Below are positions 1 to 7,139 of a DNA stretch of 19,345 nucleotides, piece after piece. This DNA comes from an uncultured Pseudomonadota bacterium. Its GTDB lineage: Bacteria > Pseudomonadota > Alphaproteobacteria > Rs-D84. Where the stretch lies: assembly GCA_947306185.1 (NCBI GenBank), contig CAMZFU010000018.1, forward strand, positions 1 through 19,345, given 5' to 3'. Within the stretch, counting starts at the first letter, position 1. Each line of letters opens with the position of its first letter. Under the pieces are notes generated by a model. The model saw only the letters and a list, made by a program, of their open reading frames with translations, was not told the origin of the DNA and ran no database searches. A program made the translations under genes and the position numbers.

Positions 1-1892
1 ATAGTGGGTTAGCCGCACGCGTTATGTCAGTATTTGGCGATTTGCGCACCGTCGCACAAAAACAGGTCAAGGTTGACGAAGCCCGCCTTTATGAATTGCG
101 TGATTTGATGCGTGCACAATGTAACCGTTTCGGTGCAATGTTTGACGAAAGAACCCTGGATTGCGTGTACACAGTGAATTTCTTCGCAGGCGATGATAGC
201 AGTACCCCAACCGCATCAAAGAAACTTTATGCTGGCGACAGTTTCACATGCACCCCGAATTGGTTTGGTATTGACGTAACAACATTCAAAGAAAATGCGT
301 ATCGTTTAATACGTTCACAAACTGCGGCATCATCCGCGATGCTTGGTGCAGGTGTTGGTGTTGCCGCCGGGTTAATATCTTCGGGGGCAATTGGTCGTGC
401 CCTGGACACCCAGAAAGCCGAAAAGGCCGCCAAAGAAGAATGCGAAAATTCCGGATATACATGGGAAAAAGGTGCATGCAATAAAGATAAACCAAATGAT
501 AAGGGTGGCAATGGAAATGATGACTCAGCTGGTGGGGCAAATGGTAGCAAAGAAACACCTGGGGATGGTGAAGGAGAACACCCTGTTTCAGACCCAACAA
601 AAGAATGTACTGATTCGGGTGGAATGATGCAAAATGGTGTATGTTTATCCAAAGACGAATGGTTGGCACGCGGCAAAGAATGTATAGTTATTGAAACAAA
701 AGCGGCTTGTGAAGGTAAAGGTACATGCGAATGGTCTGAAGAAGGTGGTGAATGCAGTTTAAAAACAGACCGCGCACCAATCCAAAATCCAACAGATGAA
801 GAAAATCCAGCTAGTGACGAAACACAAAACACACCACCCGCATCAAATGAAGTTGCCAATGTGGATTTAGACCTTGTCGTAACCGACAAAACACACGAAG
901 TAAAATTGGCCGCAACGGTGGAATGCAAATACACAAATAAAAAAGGCAAAGCCGATTCCAAGAAAAGAACCGCAAAACAAGACGGCGCCATAAAGATGTC
1001 CGGCATCCCAGCAAACGCAGAGTGTACTGTTGCCGCCGTTAATTGCACCGCACGCACAACAACCGCAAAAACTTTGGCACAAATGAATAGACCAAATTCT
1101 TTTGTTCCACTAAAATGTGAAGTCATTGATAAATGCGTTGCCGAAGGAAAAACGTGGGTAAACAACAAATGCCAAGATAAACCAAAGGCAACAGATGGTT
1201 GCGATAAAGTTTGTAAAGGACTTGCCGACAAATTGTCTGCAAAAAATCCATTACAAGTTCTACGCGAAACAAATAAACAATGTAAAGATACATGCACCCC
1301 GGTTATGAAAACGGCATGTGGCAATCTTGTCAATAAAACATATCAATCAAAGAAAATTACATCTGCAAAATTAATAATAAAGCAAGTGACCAACGATATA
1401 CATTATACATGCGAATGGTCCACTGATTCTGCCCCAAGCAATACTGTTATTTGTTCAACATATATGGCTAAAACACTATGCGACAAACATAAAGATAAAT
1501 GCGCATGGGATGGTGCAAACTGTGTTGAAAAAGATGCAGGGGGAACAGTTCCACCAAGCAGTTCGTCAGAAGGTTTCGTAACTCCCGCGGAACTGATGGC
1601 ACGCGCCAATCAACCAGGCCCAAATGATATAGCATTAAAAATTCTTAATTCTAACAACAGGGTAATCTATGATTATGTTGAACTTAAATGTAAAGATAAA
1701 TCTGACCCAAGCAAAGACATATTAACCTATGATGGAAACAGCAGTAACGCAACACGTGTCATATGGGGGATAAAACAAATTCCAGGCGATAGCCCTTGCA
1801 CCGTGGTAAGTAGGGGATACGAAACAGCATCTACAACTGCAAGTCAATTAATCTCAACACAAAAAGTCGTATTAAAGAAAATAACGCACTAA
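1..1892 (+). CDS. Large cysteine-rich exported protein, C-terminal part (5' end outside window)
   Basis: The reading frame is open from base 3 with no stop before the first ATG at 24, and the ATG is not followed by a signal peptide. The gene therefore most likely begins upstream and is cut by the window edge. Counting from that ATG, the visible part has an FTC-x4-FG motif (74-82), a hydrophobic glycine-rich segment (about 103-123), and short cysteine modules of the form C-x3-G-x2-W-x4-C (C140-C152, C371-C383; a W-less variant at C195-C207). Further modules with C-x-W occur at C229-C244 and C486-C493-C500. Two stretches (about 281-345 and 535-600) look like beta-sandwich domains; each has a G-I or I-P turn followed by C-T-V. 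The low-complexity linker 155-190 is rich in G, N and D. The FTC/FG plus glycine-zipper block matches the 785-residue protein at 4185, so the two are probable paralogues. Function unknown; export is inferred from the paralogue. Confidence 0.8.
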   Translation, partial: SGLAARVMSVFGDLRTVAQKQVKVDEARLYELRDLMRAQCNRFGAMFDERTLDCVYTVNFFAGDDSSTPTASKKLYAGDSFTCTPNWFGIDVTTFKENAYRLIRSQTAASSAMLGAGVGVAAGLISSGAIGRALDTQKAEKAAKEECENSGYTWEKGACNKDKPNDKGGNGNDDSAGGANGSKETPGDGEGEHPVSDPTKECTDSGGMMQNGVCLSKDEWLARGKECIVIETKAACEGKGTCEWSEEGGECSLKTDRAPIQNPTDEENPASDETQNTPPASNEVANVDLDLVVTDKTHEVKLAATVECKYTNKKGKADSKKRTAKQDGAIKMSGIPANAECTVAAVNCTARTTTAKTLAQMNRPNSFVPLKCEVIDKCVAEGKTWVNNKCQDKPKATDGCDKVCKGLADKLSAKNPLQVLRETNKQCKDTCTPVMKTACGNLVNKTYQSKKITSAKLIIKQVTNDIHYTCEWSTDSAPSNTVICSTYMAKTLCDKHKDKCAWDGANCVEKDAGGTVPPSSSSEGFVTPAELMARANQPGPNDIALKILNSNNRVIYDYVELKCKDKSDPSKDILTYDGNSSNATRVIWGIKQIPGDSPCTVVSRGYETASTTASQLISTQKVVLKKITH

Positions 1893-1992
1893 CACCATAA
1901 AAAACTTTCGTAATTTCACATAGTTTTCCAAGGCAATATACCGTATATGTAAATCCAATAAGTTGCAAATTGTATTTTAGACAAACATTGCA

Positions 1993-2020
1993 TTGACAAA
2001 GTAAAATAAATCCGTATAAT
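1993..2020 (+). promoter_or_regulatory. Consensus sigma70-type promoter for the methyltransferase-like gene
   Basis: TTGACA (1993-1998) and TATAAT (2015-2020) are both perfect hexamers, separated by 16 bp. Transcription should start near 2027. A C5 run at 2024-2028 could pair with the G5 of the ribosome binding site (2044-2048), but it lies largely at or before the predicted start, so RBS masking is uncertain. Confidence 0.85.
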
Positions 2021-2055
2021 TCGCCCCCGGCGCAAAAATAACAGGGGGATTTTTT

Positions 2056-2964
2056 ATGACACAAAAACTTATTAATGCATATGGTACAATTTTTAATCCC
2101 GCAATCGCACACGAAAACTATGACCGGCACGGCAACTATTTTCCGGCATCTGTGCGCGAATATGTCAAGGCACATCCCCACACAGAGTTACCAACCGAAT
2201 TTTATATTCGCACCTCTGGGCCATATTCACCCGCGTCTTCAACCATCAATGAAAATTGGCGTTTTGCAATGCAAGAATTACAACCCGAAAACAAATCTGT
2301 TCTTACCGTTGCCCCCAGTGGTGGCCAGGCCATCGCATTTGCTGTTTCGGGCGCAAAAGATATTGATGTTTTTGCCGGCAGTTTCTTTTCAACATTACTC
2401 ACACGAATAAAATTATCTGCAATTCCAGTTTTAGATTGTACACAATACACAGATTTTATTACCGGTATCGCAAATGCAAAATCTGTGCAAGATATACCAT
2501 TGTATGATACAATTGCGCCAAAGTGTTCGCGCGATGTAATTGCCGCGACAAAACAAATGCGCGGTTGTAAAATATTTCACAATGGGGTTAACATTCGTCA
2601 AGAATATATGCCAACCGAATCAGAATATAACATTGCACAACAAAACATTGCGAATAAATCAGTAAGGATTATTTGGTCTGATTTGCAAGATTTACATCGT
2701 CACCTTGATAAAGAGAAAAAATACGGCATTATATATCTGTCCAATATTTTCGAAGAATTCCATCAATGTAAACAAATCACCGACATTCTTAAAACTCTCA
2801 AACCCTTTTTAAATGTGGACGGTCAGATAATGCTTTATTCTTCATCCGTTTTATCGGATACCGCCCAAAAAGTCAAACGTGCCGCCCAAAAGTGCAGTTG
2901 GGGAACAATAAAGTCACACGAAATACAAAATGCGGCTATGCTAATTCTGACCCGCAACCGTTAA
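2056..2964 (+). CDS. DUF3419/BtaA-like SAM-dependent transferase-fold protein
   Basis: This 302-residue protein has a start supported by an AGGGGG ribosome binding site 7 bases upstream and by a perfect promoter. Residues about 84-112 (SVLTVAPSGGQAI, then AKDID, then LLTRIKLSAI) resemble the Rossmann motif I and following helix of the DUF3419 family, which includes BtaA, a 3-amino-3-carboxypropyl transferase that uses S-adenosylmethionine to make betaine lipid. A later strand and helix (IIYLSNIFEEF, about 225-235) fits the same fold. In relatives the strand after motif I normally ends in a D-x-N-P motif; here the corresponding residues read F-A-G-S-F, so the usual acidic SAM-ribose ligand appears missing. 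No signal peptide or membrane segment is visible, so it is cytoplasmic. It stands alone, 4 bp from the convergent gene. The fold is moderately supported and the substrate is not known. Confidence 0.6.
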   Translation: MTQKLINAYGTIFNPAIAHENYDRHGNYFPASVREYVKAHPHTELPTEFYIRTSGPYSPASSTINENWRFAMQELQPENKSVLTVAPSGGQAIAFAVSGAKDIDVFAGSFFSTLLTRIKLSAIPVLDCTQYTDFITGIANAKSVQDIPLYDTIAPKCSRDVIAATKQMRGCKIFHNGVNIRQEYMPTESEYNIAQQNIANKSVRIIWSDLQDLHRHLDKEKKYGIIYLSNIFEEFHQCKQITDILKTLKPFLNVDGQIMLYSSSVLSDTAQKVKRAAQKCSWGTIKSHEIQNAAMLILTRNR

Positions 2965-2968
2965 AAAA

Positions 2969-4024
2969 TTATTTTGGAGAATCTTGAATCAGTTTCAACA
3001 AATCGTCAGTATTTGTAATAATTTCAATACCAGATGCGCGCCATTGTTCGGATACTTTATCTAAATCCATAATATTACTCTGGCCCAAATACATCACTGG
3101 TTTTAATCCCCTTTCTTTCACAATATTTGTCAATTCTACAATCGGTGACGGTTTTTGACGGCCCGCGGCGAACCAATCTATTTCATCCGCAACCCAAAAA
3201 TCATCATCGTCATGTACCGCAATCGCAAAATTATTTACCACAATCAAATTGCCAACAATTTCTGTCTTGTGCCCTGCCCCCGATATACAATCTTGAACCT
3301 TGGTATATTCAATGGTGTTTTTGACATCATTGTCTTCTTCGTCATCTTCGTCGTCGTCATCAAATTTGATGTCAGAAAACACAGGAACATCTATATTTGT
3401 TCTGGTCGGTGGTACATCAAAATCATTCGGGATTGGGAAAGCAGATTCTGTAACCGGTTCTAAGATTTCTTGTTTTGGTTGTGTTGGTTGTTGTACCGGT
3501 TGTTCCATTACCACAGGTTCCGCCACAGGCGTTACCGTTGGTACACTCTTTACAGTTGATGTAACCGGACTATCTTCAAATTTTGATGGGCGATTAAATA
3601 CAGACATTTGATGCACACCACGATTTTTATGTGCACGCATAAAGATTTCACGCATTTCTGCTGGAACACCGACCGGCAATTCTTCCAATACTTCTTGTTC
3701 CGTTACAACAGGTTTTACCGGTTCTGGGGCTGGTTTCGGGACCGGTTCAAAACATTTCGGCACAGGAATCTTTACCGGCATTTCCTTTCTAAACGTAAGA
3801 ACCGTTGTCGCAATATACAATGGCACCGCCGCCAACATTAAAATTCCAAAAACAAAACCTGGAAACCCATGCAATTCTACACGCGCCATCTTGACCCAAT
3901 GCGCCAATGAAAACATATTGAAATTAAACAGACCACGCAAAATTGCCCACATCACAAGCACATAACAAGCCGTCCACGCAACAGCGCGCCAAAATCCCGC
4001 AGAAAATACCTTTGTATCCGCCAT
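2969..4024 (-). CDS. Two-TM membrane protein with Pro-rich and acidic cytoplasmic region
   Basis: 351 residues. Two hydrophobic segments (about 13-35 and 56-78) form an N-terminal hairpin, and the basic residues R79 K80 after the second suggest that the rest faces the cytoplasm. A proline/valine-rich linker (about 83-205) follows, then an acidic tract (D/E-rich, 222-233), then a compact C-terminal domain (about 240-348) with alternating hydrophobic strands and a D4 motif near 272-275. I do not recognise the C-terminal domain. Its alternation of strands and helices (IVVNNFAIAV, KPVMYLGQS, GIEIITN) suggests an alpha/beta fold, but I see no catalytic signature. The start is supported by AGGTAGAGA just upstream and a perfect promoter. 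It is convergent with the methyltransferase-like gene (4 bp gap) and divergent from the large secreted protein at 4185. Function unknown. Confidence 0.8.
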   Translation of the reverse strand: MADTKVFSAGFWRAVAWTACYVLVMWAILRGLFNFNMFSLAHWVKMARVELHGFPGFVFGILMLAAVPLYIATTVLTFRKEMPVKIPVPKCFEPVPKPAPEPVKPVVTEQEVLEELPVGVPAEMREIFMRAHKNRGVHQMSVFNRPSKFEDSPVTSTVKSVPTVTPVAEPVVMEQPVQQPTQPKQEILEPVTESAFPIPNDFDVPPTRTNIDVPVFSDIKFDDDDEDDEEDNDVKNTIEYTKVQDCISGAGHKTEIVGNLIVVNNFAIAVHDDDDFWVADEIDWFAAGRQKPSPIVELTNIVKERGLKPVMYLGQSNIMDLDKVSEQWRASGIEIITNTDDLLKLIQDSPK

Positions 4025-4051
4025 TATCTCTACCTATTAATTATCACCATA

Positions 4052-4079
4052 ATTATAGACATTTTTTACTATCTGTCAA
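4052..4079 (-). promoter_or_regulatory. Consensus promoter for the two-TM protein gene
   Basis: On the minus strand TTGACA (plus coordinates 4074-4079) and TATAAT (4052-4057) are perfect hexamers with a 16-bp spacer. The start of transcription should lie near 4045, giving a leader of about 20 bases. Confidence 0.85.
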
Positions 4080-4149
4080 CCGTAAGTAGCAAAATATTAG
4101 AATATTGAAATATTTTTATATAAAAACGCTTTTTTATAGACCATTTCTG

Positions 4150-4158
4150 TGATATAAT
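4150..4158 (+). promoter_or_regulatory. Extended -10 promoter for the 785-residue protein gene
   Basis: TG-a-TATAAT (4150-4158) is a perfect extended -10 element. No good -35 hexamer is present at the right distance. AAGGAGGG (4171-4178), the strongest Shine-Dalgarno in the window, precedes the ATG at 4185. Confidence 0.7.
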
Positions 4159-4184
4159 ACCAGGGATAGAAAGGAGGGTTTTTC

Positions 4185-6542
4185 ATGCAAAAACTGCTGA
4201 AAACATTGGGAAAGAGTATAATTTGTTTATCTGTTATTGCAATAACGGATGCATGTTTTGGTGCCGATAGTCCGCGTGGTACAGCCGCCCAGACCACAGC
4301 GTCTGGTCGTAATCGCGGTGCGGTCAGCGGTCGTATGCCATCTATTCCTGTATTACCGGTAAGTGCCGTTGGGCATATTTCAACCAGCAGCAGTACCGTG
4401 AATCCTACTCCGACACCAACGCCGGAACCAGAACCTGGTCCGACACCTCCTCCGGGGCCAACCCCTCCTCCGGGACCAAACCCGAATCCAGACCCGGACA
4501 CTCCGGTTACACCGGAATGCCCAGATGGTGGTGTTGAAAATTCAACATACACCGTTGAAAGTTGTATGAACGACGTGTTGGGCTGTGTAAATGGTGGCGC
4601 ATTACCGAATGGGTTGAATTCGCTGTTTAACCAAGATTTACGTGAATCCATCATCAACGGGATGAGCCTTTGCCTAACCCAGGTGGAAAGATGTATCACA
4701 ACCGTTCGTCGCAATTGTCAAAACGTTTATGCATCTGCGACCGATGTGTGGTTGGATTTCAATGCCCGCAAAGTGCAACCAGAATACTATAGATTTGTTC
4801 TTGCACAAACAGGTTTAACCCCGACCCAGGCGGAAAATACCTGTCTGTTGTTGGATCGCAATACGTATGGCGCATCATTTGATGCAATTTCGACAAGTGA
4901 CCACACCACTTCGGAATACGCACGAAATGTTGGCGCATACAACAGTGCACAGAATGATTCATTGCGCAAGGCAAATCCGCTTGGTGCGACAGTTAACAGT
5001 TCTGGTCTTGATGGCAAACGTGGATATTATGCACGTTGGGATGCCGAAAAAGCCGAATGCTTACTGCGTGTAGCGGCGTACAACAAAGATACCCAGATCA
5101 AGAACAGTTGGTTATTTGGTATCGTTGGTAATGATGACCCGGCCGAAGTATGGCAATCTGCGGGTTCAACATTTACATGCAACAAAGATTTGTTCGGTTT
5201 CTCACTTATGAACAAGACCAAAACAACCGCGGTTGTTGGTATCGGTGGCGGAACGCTACTTGGTGCCGGTATTGGTGCGGCGGCCGGTCATGGTGATCGT
5301 AAATTTGATTGCACGGTCAAATCTATGCGCGATGAATTAATTAAACAGATTCAGAACAATCAAAAAACCGGTATTATTAATCAATTCTTGGAAACCCCAC
5401 TTTCTACCACAGACAAAACAATGTCTTTGGCACAGTGCAATGAAATCATTGAACTGTACGACACGTGGCAAATGGGTAAAGACGCAATTACAAATTGCGA
5501 AAGCAAGAATAAAGTGATTGTTGAAATAAACGCTGAATTCGATATAGACATCATCAGCAAGCGTCTGCGTTCGCAATGCAGTTCGGGTTCATGCATATCT
5601 AATGCACAATTTGAACAGATTCTTGCCGCGATTCAGGCACCGTTCCGTGAATTGGCACAACAGTATTCATCACAAATCCAAGACGCACTTGAATATTGTA
5701 CGTTCCGCGCGTTGAATTTGGCGCGTCGTGATGGAACCGGTGTATATTGCAAAGGCCACGGGAATGAATGTATATCACGTGAAGAATTTGCTGCAGAATT
5801 GGCAAAGTTGACCCAGGTATTCAATGCATTGGAAATATTACAAGGCCAAGAATCAAACCGCCTGAAAACAACATTGATTGGTGCGGGTATTGGTGCGGCG
5901 GCCGGTGGTACCGCAACGGCAATTACGGCATTTGTTGAACGTAATAACATCAATTGCCGCGTGGCCGATGGTCTGTCCAAGGTTGCATATGGTAAATCAT
6001 ATACAATCGACCGCCTGCGTGACTTCTATGTAAAATGGGCATTGAATTTGCCTGCGAATATTGCGCCAACTGCGGTTGTCACAAACTGTGAAAACTGGGG
6101 ATTGGTATGCTCGCTGTACACAGATTTAAGTGAATGCAGTGCGGCACAGTTCAATTATCGTCCGGGTAATTTGGCCAGCACGACATTGGTACCAAATGCA
6201 TGTATGCCATCCGGCAGTGCATGTATCGCGAATGTCGCAGTTGCCCAATCGCATGGTGAATGCTTGGCAAACCCAAATCCAGATGGTGGTGACGTAGAAA
6301 CCAAAAACGTCAAAAACTGTGACGAATGGCAAGATGCATGCGCGGCAATAACTCAACCGCAACTGTGTAATTCTGCCAAGGTTGTATACATACCAAAATC
6401 AATGCAGGTTTCAAATGCGTGTCAATATAATCAACAAAAGCACGCATGTAAAATAAATTATCAAAAGGCAAAGTTGTACCTGGATACATCAACCTGCACA
6501 GAGCATGAACAAATCGATCCAAATCATCCAGATGATCGATAA
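4185..6542 (+). CDS. Large secreted cysteine-rich protein with two glycine-zipper segments
   Basis: 785 residues with a signal peptide (1-27, hydrophobic core 11-20, then TDACFGA), so probably exported. A Pro-rich linker (74-110, PTPTP and PPPG repeats) precedes the folded part. Cysteine pairs spaced by seven occur at C127/C134, C163/C170, C522/C529, C635/C642, C673/C680 and C712/C719. FTC-x4-FG (330-338) precedes a glycine zipper GAGIGAAAG (360-368), and the same nonapeptide recurs at 566-574, encoded by 21 identical bases. The C-terminus is a tandem repeat (635-693 and 712-771), each copy starting N-C-x2-W. A second internal pair, C-I-S-x-x-x-F, lies at 470-476 and 529-535. It has its own extended -10 promoter and strong RBS, and ends at a rho-independent terminator, so it is monocistronic. 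It is probably a paralogue of the truncated gene at 1-1892. The zippers could insert in or associate with a membrane. Function unknown. Confidence 0.85.
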   Translation: MQKLLKTLGKSIICLSVIAITDACFGADSPRGTAAQTTASGRNRGAVSGRMPSIPVLPVSAVGHISTSSSTVNPTPTPTPEPEPGPTPPPGPTPPPGPNPNPDPDTPVTPECPDGGVENSTYTVESCMNDVLGCVNGGALPNGLNSLFNQDLRESIINGMSLCLTQVERCITTVRRNCQNVYASATDVWLDFNARKVQPEYYRFVLAQTGLTPTQAENTCLLLDRNTYGASFDAISTSDHTTSEYARNVGAYNSAQNDSLRKANPLGATVNSSGLDGKRGYYARWDAEKAECLLRVAAYNKDTQIKNSWLFGIVGNDDPAEVWQSAGSTFTCNKDLFGFSLMNKTKTTAVVGIGGGTLLGAGIGAAAGHGDRKFDCTVKSMRDELIKQIQNNQKTGIINQFLETPLSTTDKTMSLAQCNEIIELYDTWQMGKDAITNCESKNKVIVEINAEFDIDIISKRLRSQCSSGSCISNAQFEQILAAIQAPFRELAQQYSSQIQDALEYCTFRALNLARRDGTGVYCKGHGNECISREEFAAELAKLTQVFNALEILQGQESNRLKTTLIGAGIGAAAGGTATAITAFVERNNINCRVADGLSKVAYGKSYTIDRLRDFYVKWALNLPANIAPTAVVTNCENWGLVCSLYTDLSECSAAQFNYRPGNLASTTLVPNACMPSGSACIANVAVAQSHGECLANPNPDGGDVETKNVKNCDEWQDACAAITQPQLCNSAKVVYIPKSMQVSNACQYNQQKHACKINYQKAKLYLDTSTCTEHEQIDPNHPDDR

Positions 6543-6566
6543 AAAAGTTTCGCATGGTGTCCCAAA

Positions 6567-6593
6567 GCCGCCCTTCCCCGGGCGGCATTTTTA
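6567..6593 (+). terminator. Rho-independent terminator of the 785-residue gene
   Basis: GCCGCCC (6567-6573), a 6-base loop, and GGGCGGC (6580-6586) form a perfect 7-bp GC stem, followed by ATTTTTATA. It begins 25 bases after the stop codon. Confidence 0.9.
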
Positions 6594-6725
6594 TACATAA
6601 AACCCTGCGCAGGCGCGTTAAACGCATTGATTGGGTCAACGTGCGTTCTGCATCGGAATCGTTGTGTACGCCCGCTGTATTGCTGCAAACATAGATTTTT
6701 AATCTGCGACAAAGAACACGTTAAC

Positions 6726-7050
6726 ATAATTTAGCACACTAAATTATTTCAGTATAGTTAGCACAAGTATCCAGCGCCTAGCACTCTGACTCGCTGGTAG
6801 CATGGATACATGCACTCAAGCCCGGATTTGTAGCCGGAAACCCGGTACCATCCCCTGATGCTCGCCTGTTCCGGCGATGTCCTCGGGGGCAACTTTGGAT
6901 TGGCTGACATCGTAGGCAGAACCACCAAAGACAACTGTGTGCCGTTTATAGCGGTCTTAAACACACAGATAAAGACCTGATTCCCGCCATTGTCAGCGGT
7001 TCTATCAGACCCCCCCTATTCTCGCCCTACTCGGTGATGTTCTAGTGGGT
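6726..7050 (-). ncRNA. Candidate structured RNA with two H-type pseudoknots, class unknown
   Basis: Several perfect helices are visible. CTGTGTG/CACACAG (6935-6941 with 6962-6968) interlocks with GGTCTT/AAGACC (6953-6958 with 6972-6977), giving one H-type pseudoknot. CTTTGG/CCAAAG (6893-6898 with 6925-6930) interlocks with CGATGTC/GACATCG (6875-6881 with 6906-6912), giving another. Simple hairpins are CTGAT/ATCAG enclosing CCGC/GCGG (6977-7008), CGCC/GGCG (6863-6876), an 8-bp stem 6822-6829/6838-6845, and CCAGCG/CGCTGG (6771-6797). The 8-bp stem is fully paired only as minus-strand RNA, where it needs a G-U pair; on the plus strand it has an A-C mismatch. A good minus-strand promoter sits just upstream. 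Size and pseudoknots recall tmRNA, but I find no tag frame or T-arm, nor RNase P core motifs. A 9-bp AT hairpin (6726-6747) may mark the 3' end. Confidence 0.5.
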
Positions 7051-7052
7051 AT

Positions 7053-7081
7053 TTTATAACAAAAAACACACATATTGATAA
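7053..7081 (-). promoter_or_regulatory. Promoter for the candidate structured RNA
   Basis: On the minus strand TTATCA (plus 7076-7081) and TATAAA (7053-7058) are separated by 17 bp. The predicted start is near 7046, just before the first structured segment. It faces away from the terminator of the 1007-residue gene. Confidence 0.5.
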
Positions 7082-7106
7082 TCTTCTGTACGCATTGTAC
7101 AGTCGT

Positions 7107-7134
7107 AAAAACATCGCCCGCAAATGCGGGCGAT
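7107..7134 (-). terminator. Terminator of the 1007-residue gene (hairpin usable in both directions)
   Basis: ATCGCCCGC (7113-7121), loop AAAT, GCGGGCGAT (7126-7134) is a perfect 9-bp stem lying just after the TAA at 7140-7142. On the minus strand it is followed by GTTTTT. The plus-strand side is also T-rich (TTTATTTTA). Confidence 0.9.
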
Positions 7135-7139
7135 TTATT

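Larger units (their letters stand above)
6594..7106. other. Gene-free intergenic stretch between two convergent secreted-protein genes
   Basis: No open frame here has an RBS, a recognisable product or a plausible length. 6594-6725 shows nothing convincing except a small AT hairpin (AGATT/AATCT, near 6693-6705). 6726-7050 is dense in inverted repeats and is annotated separately as a candidate RNA gene. Confidence 0.7.

Noticed and set aside
227..1333. Long minus-strand open frame (368 codons) opposite the truncated cysteine-rich gene
   Set aside because: It is a shadow of the plus-strand gene, with no RBS, no coherent domains and atypical composition. The plus-strand frame has repeated cysteine modules.
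2024..2048. C5/G5 pairing that could hide the ribosome binding site of the methyltransferase-like gene
   Set aside because: The predicted transcription start falls inside or after the C-run, so most of the helix would not form.
6738..6761. Possible tmRNA tag frame on the minus strand (A-N-Y-T-E-I-I-stop)
   Set aside because: It starts like a tag, but it does not end in the usual A-A, and no T-arm or CCA-bearing acceptor is visible. Treated as coincidence.
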